Below are positions 11,151 through 24,620 of a stretch of DNA of 64,000 bases, in pieces (within the stretch, counting starts at the first letter, position 1; each line of letters begins with the position of its first letter). The position numbers and the translations under genes are program-made. The stretch is from NCBI GenBank assembly GCA_016987375.1, contig PJRA01000016.1, forward strand, positions 466,599-530,598. The letters run 5' to 3'. The notes under the pieces were generated by a model. The model saw nothing but the letters and a program-made list of their open reading frames with translations, had not been told where the DNA came from and made no database searches. The stretch comes from Brachionus koreanus (lineage: Eukaryota; Rotifera; Eurotatoria; Ploima; Brachionidae).

Positions 11151-11737
11151 ATTGCTAAAAAAAAATTTTTGATTTGGCTTTTATCATTCTTAAGTTAAGG
11201 GATTCATGAAGGGGTTTGAATTTGTGTAACTAATAATGCACCACCCGTTAGTGTGCTAAATCCTAGACCCAATTTTTTCTTAGAGAAGTTTTTAATTAAG
11301 TTTAACCTTGAGTTACTGTGTCATTTAATTTCGTCAACCATTTAGTTAAAATTAAATTTAATTTCTTGTTGGCTCTCAATTTCATTTCCACATAGCTTAA
11401 GATCAAATCGGGATATTCAAAAAAAGTATTTTGACAAGAAAATTTTAAAATAACTTTTTTATTTTTAAACAAATTAAATATATTATTAATTAATCTTTAA
11501 ATAATGGGTGTAAATAGTGTTCCAAAATTGATTTTATCATAAAAATTTATTTATTTAATTAAGGCTTTAAATTTTTTTTTTAAATTATAACTTAACAACT
11601 AGCTTACTGAAAAAATAATATCACTTAAAGTATTGAACTCTTTGACGAAGTATGATATCGAGCCTAGAGCGAACACTCTTGGCATGGTCTTGTACAGCCT
11701 TTGGGTCGAATTTTATTTTCGTGTTGCTTAAGATATT
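11151..11737. other. AT-rich spacer up to the assembly gap
   Basis: No gene seen. The last about 100 bases (11636-11737) are less A+T-rich and may belong to the repeat that caused the gap. Confidence 0.4.
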
Positions 11738-12096
11738 NNNNNNNNNNNNNNNNNNNNNNNNNNNNNNNNNNNNNNNNNNNNNNNNNNNNNNNNNNNNNNN
11801 NNNNNNNNNNNNNNNNNNNNNNNNNNNNNNNNNNNNNNNNNNNNNNNNNNNNNNNNNNNNNNNNNNNNNNNNNNNNNNNNNNNNNNNNNNNNNNNNNNNN
11901 NNNNNNNNNNNNNNNNNNNNNNNNNNNNNNNNNNNNNNNNNNNNNNNNNNNNNNNNNNNNNNNNNNNNNNNNNNNNNNNNNNNNNNNNNNNNNNNNNNNN
12001 NNNNNNNNNNNNNNNNNNNNNNNNNNNNNNNNNNNNNNNNNNNNNNNNNNNNNNNNNNNNNNNNNNNNNNNNNNNNNNNNNNNNNNNNNNNNNNNN
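11738..12096. other. Assembly gap (359 N)
   Basis: Unresolved bases. The right flank is a dispersed repeat, so a repeat collapse is the likely cause. Any open frame crossing this stretch is an artefact. Confidence 1.
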
Positions 12097-12262
12097 CCAG
12101 TCGAAACCATTTTTTGATGAAAGGGGTTTAAACATGCGCCCCGTATTGCAGAGACATTTTGAAGATTTTTCCACCCTCAGTGGGTTGTGCTTGCATGACT
12201 CCTCTGCTTGCATGACTAACACACAAACCACTCGGCTGTACAGGCTAAAGCAGTCGACTACA
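12097..12262 (-). repeat. SINE-like dispersed repeat, copy 1
   Basis: The segment GTCGAAAC...CCAT..TTTTTGATGAAA.GGGTTTAAACATG recurs at 21083-21150. Read on the reverse strand, the part at about 12190-12250 contains AGCCGAGTGGTTTGTGTG, which resembles a tRNA A box (RGYNNARYNGG-like). No intact B box is visible. A degraded tRNA-derived SINE is an inference; dispersed repetition is what is actually seen. Confidence 0.45.
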
Positions 12263-12764
12263 TTTTGGCCTTGCTGCCTTCTCTTGGTTAACATTTAAAT
12301 GAGGTCTCTTGTGTTTTTTATACTTTTTGATGTTTGTATAAAATCTTCACTTCACTCTTCTAAAATTTTTCCGATATAGGTATATTGGCAATTAAACTTT
12401 TTAACCATCTTTTTTTGCGAACAACCCAGTATATGATTGAAATAGGCTCTGAGTTTGGCCACCATTAGTTTAGTCGCTATTTTAGCAGGTCTACCATTTC
12501 CTTTTTTTCCCTTGAAAGTTTTATCTTTTACTATGATATCTATCCAACGATAAACAGAACCAGTGAATCACCTAACAACTTCAGCTTTTGGCAAATTTGC
12601 TTAGTTTTCACAAAGCTGTACAAACCTTTTTTGATGGTTTCGTACATTATTTACTAACAACTTATCAAAAATTCAACTTTTTGAAATAATTTTTTTTTTC
12701 TATTTTAAAGCTAGTATATGTCTGATTTTAAATTTTGAAAAAAATGGAAAAGATCTTGTCCACT
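12263..12764. other. Intergenic, no gene seen
   Basis: Somewhat less A+T-rich than average with several short frames, none convincing. Confidence 0.35.
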
Positions 12765-12983
12765 CTTAAAACTAGAACGCCCGAGGGGTTTTTTAGACCC
12801 CTTTTTGAAACTTGATTTTTACAACATATTAATAAAATTTTAAAAAATGGTTTTTATTAACTAAAAATTTTGATTGTAATTTTTTTTGAAAATGAATTAA
12901 TTTTCAAAGAAAATGTTTAATTTATCTTGATAACTTAATTTGAAATTTTAATGAGAAATCAGCCGGGCTTTCTAGTGTTAAAG
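12765..12983 (-). mobile_element. MITE family A, copy 1
   Basis: About 220-bp non-coding element bounded by imperfect inverted repeats: left AAACTAGAACGCCCGAGGGG, right (reverse complement) AACACTAGAAAGCCCGGCTG. Related copies lie at 17511-17660 and 30151-30421. The internal sequence is A+T-rich with no ORF, as in non-autonomous DNA transposons. Confidence 0.7.
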
Positions 12984-14012
12984 AAAATTAATCTTAACTT
13001 TTGTGCCATTTTTTTCTACACTCGTTAATTAATTAACAATTTTAAAACAACAACAAAATAAAAGGTTTATCTCCAACAATTTAACTATTTAGTATAAATC
13101 ACTTAAGACCAATTCTCTCTTAAAATAATAGAGCTCTAAAAAATTCAAAATGATAAAATAATTATCATGATTTATTGGAGTTAGTTAGGTCCAAATTTAA
13201 AAAGCTATCTTATCACTTGACAAATAAATATTTGAATGATAGAGTTTTAATTAATGGAAGCACTTTGTCAATTTTACACCTTGCTAGCATTTTTTATTTC
13301 TAGATTTAAAATTAATTTCATAATTTAGTTGGTCCTTAGCTGGATGACGCCACTCGTTGCTTAGAGCCTTGTTTGCCCACACACAAGCACACATTTAATT
13401 ATTGATTTATTGTGGTCGGATAAATTGTTACTGAGCAAAAAAGTATAATAATAAATTGGAAAAAATAAACAAAACTCATAACAAGCTATATGAAAAAAAT
13501 AAATATTGTTGCATAAGACCCTAGAAGTGAAATAAAACTCTAAACCCTTTCTTAATTATTCAAAATCCCTATAAATAAAAAAATCCATTAAACGCACTGT
13601 TTATCAGATTTTTGAGTCGCGAATAGCCAAATCGGCAGAACTCTTACCTTTAATTTCTAAGAAATCTTAAATATTTAAAGAATTAACTATGAGTTTAAAC
13701 AATAACTACTAAATATTGTTTCTAAACTTGGTGTCGCTATGGGCCCTCACCAACATTTTTTTTTCTTTCCAAAAAAAAAAAATATAAAAGAATATTTTTT
13801 GTTTTTTTCGAATTTTTCATTTTTCTTTGCCAATTTATTTCCATAGAAATATCAATCTAATAGTATGTGTTTTTTCATTCTATTTATTTTCTTTTCTCTC
13901 TCTCTCTTTCTCTTTTTTTTTTTTATTTTAATAATAATAATAAAAATAATAAAATGTAATGATTTGAATGTATTTAGCTTTTGTTTGTTTAAATTATTTT
14001 AGAGCATTTTAA
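12984..14012. other. Promoter-side flank of ANKAR
   Basis: No gene. Contains a (TC)n tract at about 13896-13915, an (AAT)n run at about 13930-13955 and a plausible 3' splice site (TTATTTTAG) at about 13994-14002. The last suggests a non-coding 5' exon of ANKAR upstream. Confidence 0.4.
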
Positions 14013-17000
14013 ATGAATGGGCCAAGACTGGCGTCAAGCTCGAAGCTGCGCGATGCAGCCACTCGAAAGCACACGGCCAGTGTCATAAGCATGTCTAGCT
14101 CGAACTACGAGGCCAACCCGGTAGCTAGAGAGACCGAGGACGACCAAAATTTGCTGAACACCCCGGCAGTGCGCAACATCCTCGGCTTCGATCAGCGATT
14201 TGACCGCGTCGAGGAGCAAGAGCTGCTCGCCGAGATGAACTGTCACTGGCTGCTCTCCATAGACGACTTCAAAATGCCCATAGACCACCCCCAGGGCATG
14301 ATCACACAAATGAGCCCGCTCAACGACAGCCACATGTATGTTCTGGTGCCGTTTGATGAGTCTGTGGCCGACATTGACTACCGCGAGCTGCATCAGATAA
14401 TTCGCGAGCTGACCATCGGCATCTATGTTCTCAACCAGCATCCCTCTCTTCAACTAGAAGCCAATTTTGATCAAAGCACTTCGTGCCAGCTGCCAGTGGC
14501 CTATGTGGACACTAAGTTGGGACAAATTATGGTCAACACTGACTACTGGCTCAAGGCTCTCTGGCACGGTTCTTTTTTTCCGCGCGAAAAAAGAATCAAG
14601 TTCACCGAAAGGTGGAGACAAATGATCGATGTGGATGCTAATGGCGTCGCTCAGACCAAAAAATCGGTGTTCTACGAGTTCATGAACTCGGGCCTGAGCG
14701 ACATTAGCAAGGACCCGGACTACTCGTCTGTGTTCGAAAATGGGCCCGGCGACCCGACAGGCAAAAAGGATGACAGCAACTCGCTGGCCTTTGGAGTCGG
14801 AATGACCGCTGCCAATAGCGGATTTTTGCACGGCAATCAGCCCTCTTCCATCAACATTCAAGAGTACGACAACATGAGCGAGAACGAAATACGCGACAAT
14901 TTAAACACGCTCAAAGACTGCATTGACAATGTGTCTGTCCTAATGACGTTCGGGCTCAATTCAGTCAAGAGTTACAAGAACATATATGAAATCGACTCGG
15001 ACTACTCGATAAATGCGTGTGTTCGAGGCGACAATCAAAAAATAGACAATCGAATATTTGAGAAAATAAAGCCTATTTTGAACAATCATGAAAATTTTCT
15101 GAGACAAAATTTCGAGAAAAAAAAAGAAATAAAAAAAAATTTAATTTATTTGAAAATAGTTAGTTTTTTGACACCGTTCTTAATTGGTCTAAAGAGAAGA
15201 ATGAAAATACCGGACATGAACAATTTGCTTCCATTGATGACCGGTGACGATGTTCAGACAGAGCGCGAACTGCCGCCACTAATGCTCGGCTCAGATTTCA
15301 AGACAACTAGATTTATACCGCTCATTAATCATGAAAAAAACGACTATTTTCACTTGCATGGCGGAATACAATTTGAACTTGAAACTTGTCCTTTATCTCA
15401 ATTGTAAATATTGATTTTAAATTAAAGCTTTTGATGAGCTTTTAATCTTTTTTGTTTGTAAGTGATTTAGAGAAAGATTATGAAAAGATAGCCTCGAAGA
15501 CAACCAAAATTTTAAAGAGTTTTTTGGACTCAGAACAGCTGCAGGAATACAAAATTCCTGTGATCACTATCAATGATAAAAAGTATGTATTTAAGTATTT
15601 TTTTTCAATAAAAAATTTAAAATAAAAGAGATTAAAGTAAAAACGCAGCAACAACAACAACAACAAAAAAAAACTGAATTAAAATAAATTAAATATTTAT
15701 GAATTAATATTGGCATTGGTATTTTTCTGTAAATTAAAAAATTTTATTTAATAAAAAAAAAATCTGTATCGGGGATATTATTCAAATAAAAGAAGCCTTG
15801 GAAAAATTTTTCAAAAAAAAAAAATCCAATTGCTTGAGGGGTTGAATATTTTTCAAAACTTGAAATGCTTTTATTGCGTTTAAGTTATGTGTGCACTAGA
15901 ATTAAATTCAAAACTGAGATTTATTTTTATTTTGGCGAAATTTTTTACTTTTTTTTTTCTAATTCTTTTGTATTTTTGTTCAAAAGAAAGAGTTAAGTTA
16001 AAATTTAATATAATAGTTAATTAGAAATTCATACATCAAAAAGTTTTAGCTTATTTTATGGATTATTTTATGTTGACACATAAAATTTTGCACTTTTAAA
16101 AAAAATTGAATGCTTTAGCATCTATGAAATTCTTAAACTTTAAATCAAAAACAAAACATGACAATATTTTCATTTTTCTTTACAAAGCTTTTGAAAACAT
16201 GAATTTAGCAAACTATTCTTGATAATAAAAATAACAAAATAAAACAAAAACATCGCTTAAAAATTTTTTAAGCCGATTTCTTTCACTAAATTAACGTTAC
16301 AAGTCAACTCTACTTACGGCAGAAGTTTTAGTGAAGCCAAAAGTTTCGAAAAAAAGAAGTGTGGTTGAATGATTCTTCTTGCTTCATTCAATCCAACTAT
16401 ACATATTCACTTGTGACACGGGTGCATCAAGCGAAGACTGTGTGTAGCTTATGCATGCACATTTTCGTATGTGCCTTTTGTGATCCGTTTTGATAGCATA
16501 GAAGCAAAACTTTCTGAACGCTTGCATGTGCTGTTTGAGCGCGATCTTTGACTATTTGTGAATATCTTATATATAAGGTATCCTCTCTGTTCTACCATTA
16601 TCCTATTATCTAATACGCTCTTTTTTGGACTCTTTCAATAATTTTTTTTAGCTCTTATTGATTTTGTAATCAAAATGTGATTTAATCAGTTCTGTTTAAA
16701 AATATAAACTTTTCTTTATCTAAGCATACAAATGAGTTCCATTTCAAGTTGAGTTTATTTTAATTTTTGTATGCTTGTCTTTTAGAATTTTCTTTTGAAT
16801 GTTGCTCTTTTACTAATTTTATCTAATTTCCAAAATTTGAGCAAATTTCATTTTTAATGTAAAAGAAGAAAAAAATTTTTAAAAAATTTAACAGAAATTT
16901 TAAATTCAAGTTTTTACATAAGGAAAAACTTTTTTGATTGTTAAAATTGTAAAATAAAATAAAATTTATTTATCCGTCGAATTTTTTTTAATTTTGTCAA

Positions 17001-20000
17001 AAAAATTAATTTTTCTATGAAAAAAAGACATAAAATTATGAATCATTTTTACCATTTTCAAAGGGTAGAGAAAATTAACTTTAATTAATTAATTAAGATG
17101 ATTTGATATAACATTAGAAGCACCAAGCATTTTTTTTCACGGTTTTTTAATTCAAAAATATTCTATAAAATAACTTTAATAATTTTATAAAGGAATATCA
17201 TCATGAAAATTAATAATTTTATTAAAGAAAATTTTAAATCTACATAAATCAATAAAGATAATAATAAATAATATCATATGAAAAATCTATCCAAAAGATA
17301 CAAGGTTTTAAAAATTTTCAAAAGAGTCCAAATGTCTCTTTTGGTGCTTCCAATGTTAATTGTTTCATTGACCATTATAAAATATATGTCTTAAAAAAAT
17401 TTATTGCAAGAAATGCTATAAAAAAGTACATAAATTATATGTTTTTTCTATTAAAAAGAACTAAGAATTTATGTGTAAAGCAAAACGAATTTTTCATCGT
17501 ACCAATTTATCATTAGAAAGCCAGGCTGATTTTTCATTTAAATTTCAAATTAAATTAAACATTTTCTTTGAAAATTAATTCATTTTCTATAAAATTTATA
17601 TTCAAAATTGTTAGCTAATTAAAGTCATTTTTTGAAATTTTATTAAAAAATTTGTTTTATATGAACTAATTATTTTATATATAAATTTTTTTAAATTGAA
17701 TTAAATGATTAAATAAATAACAAGTAAAAAGATATTTCAATTTGCTGTTTTAAATTGATTAAAAAAAAATTTTAATTTAAAAATTTTATTTAAATTTTTC
17801 TTTGATTGACTTCATTTTTTTAAAACTATTTTTTATTATTTAGTTTATTTATTGATGAACAAAAGCTTAAGATGAAATGATTACTATCAAAATTCGAAAA
17901 ATATTTTTGAAAATTTTAAATGTGCTTGAATAGTTTTTAATTATGATAGTTGACAATATATGTCAATAAACTTAAAATTTTTAATTCAAGTTTAAATTTT
18001 CTATTATAAGCCAATAGATAATTGTTTCATAATTTTTATCAATTTAATTCTAAAATTGATTATCTAGTTAAAATTTTCAATAATTCAAAAACCTATTTTT
18101 TTTAAAGATACTGGTCGATTAGAATCGACTTTGAAAGCTATTATTCGGCATTTCCACAAAAACCCTATTGGGTTTACAAACTAACAGATGACTTGTCCAA
18201 ACTGAAGCCAAAACGTTTGCCAATGACAGACATTCAAATATATGACTTATTCAAAAAATACTTTGGCTATAAAAAAGCCACTAAATTTAAAGTATAAAAT
18301 AATTTAGAAAATAAAATTTTTTTTCTTCTTAATTATAAAAAAAAATTTTAGAATTCAGCATCTGGTCTTCGGGCAGCTTCCCATCGAGGCCTAATAAACA
18401 TATTTCAGAGCTTTGCTCGCAAAATGCCAATCAATAGACTTTCAAAGCATGACGAATATGGGCTTTGTTTGACCCATTATGCAGCAATATACAACCGGCC
18501 ATTGATTATCAGCTCATTAATAATGGTCTCCATTGATGTAAATACCAAACAACAAATAGACTATTTAGCTGTGGGTCCAATGCCGCTGCATTACGCAGCA
18601 AGAAGTGGTTCTTTGGACACAGTATCTTGTTTATTAGCTAGCTATGCGAATATTAGCTTTGCAGACAATGATGGTTGGGCTCCCATTCACCACGCTTGCT
18701 ATTTTGACAATGTGCCTGTGATAACACTTTTAATCCGAAGGCAACAAGAGTTGTTGGAGATTACGACTCGTAGCGAGTCGCGCAAAACCCCTATCTTGGT
18801 TGCTGGGAGTGCAGGATCTCTTGAGGCTGTCAAATGTCTTATCCGCCTTGGTGCTAACATTGCTTTTCATGACGAAAATAACTACAACATCATTCACATA
18901 GCTGCACACCGTAATCGAACAAATATTATTGATTATTTTATTGAACATGAATATCCACAATTACCAACTTGGAAGCTGTTAATTAACATGTTGGCCAGTG
19001 AAAAAAGCCAAGACAGATTGGCTAGTGTAAGATGTCTTCAGCTCTTGACAAATCAAAGCAAAAAATTTTGGTCTTCAATTTTAAATGTTGGCGGCATTGA
19101 AAAGCTAATTTCTATTATGAGGTTATATGTACAAAGTTTGGCCAAGGCGAGTGTTCAGGATGTCGAAGAAGAGATAAGTTTTAATGCTCTGTCAGTTATT
19201 TGCAATTTGTCTGATCAAACAGCGGTAAAACAAAGGTTAAATGAGATTAAAGATCTTGGTAGTATATTGATAAAAATTTTGGAATTGTCCAAAAATGAAG
19301 ATTTGCACTCAAGATCGGCTATTTTGATTGCTGATGTTGTTTCAATTGACGAGAATAATAAGAATTCGTTTGCTCAACAGGGATGCTTGGATCGTCTCAT
19401 GGCTCTGTTGGATGGTGAATACGAGGACTTGCTAGTCAATGCCATAAATGCTTTGGAAATTTTGTGCAAAGACAATCAAACTAATCAGGAATATTGTGCT
19501 GAAAAGGGAATTTTTCAGAGCTTTTTAAGCATCATTGAACTTAATTCAGGTAGCTTGCTTTAATTTTTGAGTTAATCAAAATTTTCAGTTAAATTAATAA
19601 GAAAAAAGCAAAAAAAAAAATTATTTATTAGATCTTATTTGTAATGTCAAGTTAAATTTAAGATTTATACTATTTTTTTTGGTTCTTTTAAAAATTTTCA
19701 ATTTAAATGAAAGTCTTTTTTTATTTTTTGTTGATATTTTTCTAAAAGTTCAATTATCATCTCGTTTTTGAATATATCCATGATTGAAATTGAACTTAAA
19801 GTCATTAAAATATTTTGATTGCATCCTCTTCCATTCATTCTCTCATTTTAAAGAATTTACCTAATTTTTTTCTCTAATAAATCATTTAACAGATTATCTG
19901 TTAACTGAATCTGTTGACTGAATTCTTTTTTGAATTAAAATTTTTATTAACAATAAAAAAGTAGCTTGATATTATTTTAATAGATTAAAATTAAGAATTT

Positions 20001-23000
20001 TTATTTTAATTTTTGAAAAGATAAATTAATTAAAAAAAATTAAAATTTTATTTTAATAAACTACCTAAATTATTTGAACAAAAATTTTTATTTTTTAAGA
20101 TTTGATAAAATCATCTGTTGCTGCCGCCATTTCGGCACTGACCTACAGAAACAAAAAAAATCAAATAATAGCATTAAATGAAGGAATATTGAGACCACTG
20201 GTCGACTTGTTAAAGTCGCGTAATATGACCGTTCAGTTGAAAGTATCAACGGCTCTCGAGGCTTTGGCCATCCGAAATCAGACAACACAAGACGCTTTGC
20301 TTGAGCTGGAAGCAGCTACTTACATGATCCGGCTGTTGGAGGTAAAAATTGCATCTAAATTTGAATAAAAAATAAAATCAAAAAAAAATTGCTACCTAAT
20401 AAGGATCATTCAACAATAAATGCTGTTGTTGAACTCGGCTCTAATCAAAAACTAATTAGTCTAAATGTTGAGCACATTTCAGACGAGCCGGATAAAATTT
20501 TAACCTTTGGAATAAAAAAATTTTTTTGTCCAAATTTTAGACAATATTTAAATAGAAAGGTTTGATCCTTTGCAATTTTTAAGTGTCGCTTTGGCGTTTG
20601 CATGAGCGACCATGATTGTTAAAAGTATTTGCTTTGATTTGATTATTTAAATGTTCTTTGTTATTTTATAGAGAATGTACTATGTTGGAGCCACTGTAGG
20701 TAAACGCTGATCGGGTTTTTCGAGTTTGAGTTTGTTTTAGCTTTTAAGAAAACCCTATTGGCATTTTAATTTTCTCTTTTTTGTTAATATGAGTGCGTGT
20801 CTGTTTGTATGTGAACCCCTTTTTATTTGCTTTCTAGTCACCAAACCATGGATGAACAAGAATAAAATATTTGATTTAAAAATTTATTTATATTCTGATT
20901 AAAACAGCTTGTGTCCAAAAGTTAAGCTTATAACTCTTTTATTCTAAAAGAAATTTAAATAAGGAAAAAAGCTTAATTATATAATTTATTTAATACATAT
21001 TTTATTTGATATCTTAATTTTTAACAAGAAGTTAGATTTTTACTGCATCGAGTTGGTCATCTGCACCTCAATTATTACCCGGTCGAAACTGGTCCATCAT
21101 TTTTTATGAAAAGGGTTTAAACATGTCCTGCAGAGATATTTTGAATCTAAATAGGCTATATAATTAATAACAAATCTCCATTTTATTTTGCAGAATTTTC
21201 AAGCTGTAACAAATTATGATCAAAAAGAACTTGTACAGTTGAATCATAGATCAACTTTATTCTATTGCATAGTTGCATATTTATAATGTAATTTGAGACT
21301 AAAGAAAGATTGTTATAACTAATTGTTTATAAAATAATTAGATAACTATAATAATATTTTTTTCAAAAATTGAAATGTTTAATTTTGAAAACAATAGACA
21401 AGCTCTTTCAATTATTATTTAATCATTGTTTATTTTTTTTTGAGAGTCTCAGAGGAAATAAGACAAGTCATGGAAGATAATCAACACAACTTGCTTTTCA
21501 GTTTGTTTTCAATGTTTTTTTGAACTTCAGTTTAAAAAGCAATCTTATTTTGCACAGATTTTGCATACTTTTTCACAAAAAGTTGAAAATTTTAAAATTT
21601 TTGTATGACCAAAACTGATCATAGTGCCAATTTTTAAACATTCATTAGTTTGTAAATTTTAAAGAATATAAAAATTTATTTTAAGTCCAAAATTAGAATC
21701 AAAAATTTTTATTTTTTTTTTCATCGATTAAAATAGATAAATTTTTCAATTGTCCATTCTTTTTTCAAAGACAAAATTGATAAAAATTTTATTCTTTTTC
21801 ATCCGCTGATGTTTTTTCACTTAGTTTTTTTTTTTACTCACCTTGATTGTTTATTAGATAAAAAAAAATATGATAATAGATAAGATAATATTTGATGTAT
21901 AATAGATAAAATCGAATATGGAAGATTGGTCGATCATAATTCGAGAGCAGGCCGCAATGACTTTGTGGACATTGGCCGGTGCTCAAAAACCGCAGCGTAA
22001 AATGATAGCTGAAAAAATAGGCATATCTCAGATAATAAGCATGTTGATATCAAAATCAGAAAAGCTACAGTATGTTGGCGCCAAATGTGTTGTCTCGCTT
22101 GTATTTGAAAATTTGAGCAACCAAAATTTAATTCTGAAAGAAAACGGTATTGATCCATTGATAAGGCTGCTAAAACTAGAGAAAACAAGTGACCGGGTCA
22201 TATTGGCTGTGGTTGAAACAATTGGTGCTCTATGTGTAGATATAGCTCATGTAAATAATGAAAGAACCCAGACAGAGCTAGCCGAAAAGGGTGCTCTAAC
22301 ATTGCTGCTGAGAATACTAGAAAATCCTCCATCGAAATTTATTCAAATCGAAACAGCCCATGCAATTGCTTGTTTAATTCTAAACAGGCCAAATAGCGAG
22401 TATTTGGAAAAAAAGCTAGATATTAGTCTTATTCTGGGTCTATTGGAAACAAACGATTTGGAAATGAGACTAAAAGCAGGCTCGGCAATTACTGTACTTG
22501 CTTACAATAATACCGAAAATCAGTACGATATCAAAGTAAATGGTGGCATTTCATACGACTATTATGCTGTTTATTTTGAAAAAAAGAGCATAAATCCAAT
22601 TCTACTTTGTCGGGCTTGTTTTCAAGTAAGTGTTGCTTTATTATTTTCTTTAGACAAATAAAATAAAATTTAATATTTCAATAAATTTTCTAAAAAAAAC
22701 AATTAATTTTAGACTGTTGTACTAGCACGAGTGATAGTGGGAAGAGATCATGTATGGTTGACAGCTCAGGGAATCAACAAACTTGTCCAACTGCTTTTAT
22801 TTGACGATGATCAAGTGGTGATTCAGACAGCGAGTTATTTGTCTAGTTTGGCTCATACTAGAACAGGTATTACAGACGCCATGATTACATGTGATGCAGT
22901 AGACATCTTATGTGACCGTCTGTATTCGCCAAATGACCAAATTCGTTTTGCCAGTGCTATAACACTTGGTTATTTGAGCTTCAACCGAACAGCTTCGCGG

Positions 23001-23426
23001 CTATTGTTACACAATTGCAGAAACTATCCACATCTGTACAAGACTCTTATGTCAATTATTCCATCTAATGCCAAAATATCCGGACAATTTGTGCAAAGTT
23101 TTCAAACATCTTTAACACTAGGTTTACCTAAACTCCTTGTACACAACCAAGTCAAATTTTATAGTGTCAATCGCAACCCAAAAGCCCAGGACGATTTCAA
23201 AGGGTTTTACTCTGGCAAAGAGTTAAATAGAACTAATTTTTCAAAAATGAGCTTCTACGATATTGATAAATTAATCAAGCCAAAATCAAATGAAAATTTT
23301 ACAGCCACCACAAGTCGATCACAATCTGCACCATTGTCCAAGCATATCAAGGACTTACAATCTATAAATAAGACTAGAAATGCAACTATGATTGAAATAA
23401 AAAAACAGGCTAAAATGGCTTCATAA
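14013..23426 (+). CDS. ANKAR: Ankyrin and armadillo repeat-containing protein (7 coding exons)
   Basis: Spliced CDS: 14013-15403, 15463-15582, 18108-18291, 18352-19549, 20100-20341, 21906-22625, 22713-23426. All junctions are GT-AG with matching phases and the total is 4569 nt, or 1522 aa, close to vertebrate ANKAR (about 1430). The N-terminal third is a non-repeat region. Exon 4 carries ankyrin repeats (e.g. GPMPLHYAARSGSLDTVSCL, DGWAPIHHACYFDN) and then armadillo repeats continue through exons 5-7 (e.g. REQAAMTLWTLAGAQ, NQNLILKENGIDPLIRLL, ASAITLGYLSFNR). These are protein-interaction scaffolds; the cellular role is poorly known. Intron 2 is about 2.5 kb and contains a MITE; intron 5 (about 1.6 kb) contains a SINE-like copy. 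Exon 1 up to about 15090 is strikingly G+C-rich compared with all later exons. Confidence 0.9.
15643..15671. repeat. (CAA)n microsatellite
   Basis: Run of CAA units followed by poly-A inside ANKAR intron 2. Confidence 0.8.
16290..16620. other. Less AT-rich block inside ANKAR intron 2
   Basis: About 330 bases with clearly higher G+C than the surrounding intron, including CTTATATATAAGG at about 16566-16578. No long open frame and no recognisable RNA gene. It could be a regulatory element or an old insertion. Confidence 0.3.
17511..17660 (+). mobile_element. MITE family A, truncated copy 3
   Basis: Begins ATTAGAAAGCCAGGCTGATT and stays alignable with the reverse complement of 12830-12980 (phrases TTCAAATTAA, AAACATTTTCTTTGAAAATT, TTAATTCATTTTC). 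The other terminal repeat is not visible. Lies in ANKAR intron 2. Confidence 0.6.
21083..21150 (-). repeat. SINE-like dispersed repeat, copy 2 (fragment)
   Basis: Shares GTCGAAAC, TTTTTTATGAAAAGGGTTTA and CAGAGATATTTTGAA with 12097-12165. Located in ANKAR intron 5. Confidence 0.45.
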
Positions 23427-24447
23427 TTTTTTATAATTTTAGTTTTTTTTTTTTAAACTAATAAATTTTTTATTTAAAACTACTGTTATTTAATGATTAC
23501 AAATACAAAAATTTTTAAAAAAATAAATTAGAAATAAAAAATATATTGAAGTATTTTATTTTGGACAATCAAAACCAGAGTTTTTATAAATTTAATTTTT
23601 TATGTTTTTTTTCTTGACTCAACTAAATAGAATATGTAAATTTAGAAAATTTTGTAATAAAATCAACTCCATGCCGAATTTGAGTTGGTCTAAAATGGAA
23701 TATTCAAATTCTAAAATGTTAAATAAAAATTTCATCTTTTAAATAACAAATTTTACAATCATTGCATCTATCAGCAAAAAACTTGGTAAATATATCATAA
23801 ATTTAAAAGAATGAATTTAAAAGAATGATCTAGTATTTAATTAAATATATAATAATAATCGTAATTAAAAAAATTCATATATATTTATAAGTAGACCTTG
23901 TCTTTGTATAGTCTTTCTTTTTCAAAATACCCATTTTAGTCGTTTTATTAATTCTAACTTTTATTTCAAAATTTTTTATTTTTATTCAGACGAGCAATTT
24001 TTTGCTTGTTTTTCTCATTAGAAAAAGATTATTATTGGCGAAGAATGAGAAAAATATTTTCAATGGGTAATTTAAAAGATAAAGAGAACCGTTTTAAAAG
24101 ATATAATAAAGTAAAAGTAACTTAAAATTATAATTTTTTACATAATAAAAGTTTATTTGAAGAACATGAAGACAAAAATGATCGAGTTGATTGAGTAAAT
24201 AATAAAAATTTGCTGAAATTTTGTTAAAGACGATGAGGACTTACAGTCAAAAATTTAGATATTTGTAAAAGTTGAGACTTTCAATAAAGATAGTATGGAA
24301 AATATACAAATGATTTAAAGGATCATTGATTCAAATAGATATTTATTTTATTTGAAAAAAGACAATATCAAATTTTTAAAAATTAAATAAATTAATATTT
24401 AACTTAATTAATAAGGAGTTAATTTAAAATAAAAAAGGTAATATTTC
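23427..24447. other. Spacer between ANKAR and hairpin locus A
   Basis: ANKAR 3' untranslated tail, then AT-rich sequence. No gene seen. Confidence 0.4.
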
Positions 24448-24501
24448 TTCATTTTATTTATTTTATTATAAAAAATAAGATATGATGATAACAAGTCCAG
24501 A

Positions 24502-24568
24502 ATATCGACTATTTGCAATAGCCAGGCACTAGGTACACAGCTAGCGAGGCTATTGACAAACAGTGAAA
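24502..24568 (+). ncRNA. microRNA-like hairpin A1
   Basis: 5' arm ACTATTTGCAATAGCC pairs with 3' arm GGCTATTGACAAACAGT: 3+4+7 bp blocks split by a single mismatch and a 1x2 internal loop, with a terminal loop of about 25 nt. The 3' arm carries the family sequence GCGAGGCTAT-TGAC-AAACAGT. Processing and strand are not proven. Confidence 0.65.
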
Positions 24569-24620
24569 CACTGATACTTTAATTATTTAACAATAATTAA
24601 CCAAGTCGGTGTGATTATTC

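Noticed and set aside
11652..12294. Open frames running through the N block
   Set aside because: They are open only because unknown bases contain no stops; no flanking coding signal.
14034..14861. Two long reverse-strand frames opposite ANKAR exon 1
   Set aside because: G+C-rich third positions remove stops on the opposite strand; the forward frame has the conserved protein and spliced context.
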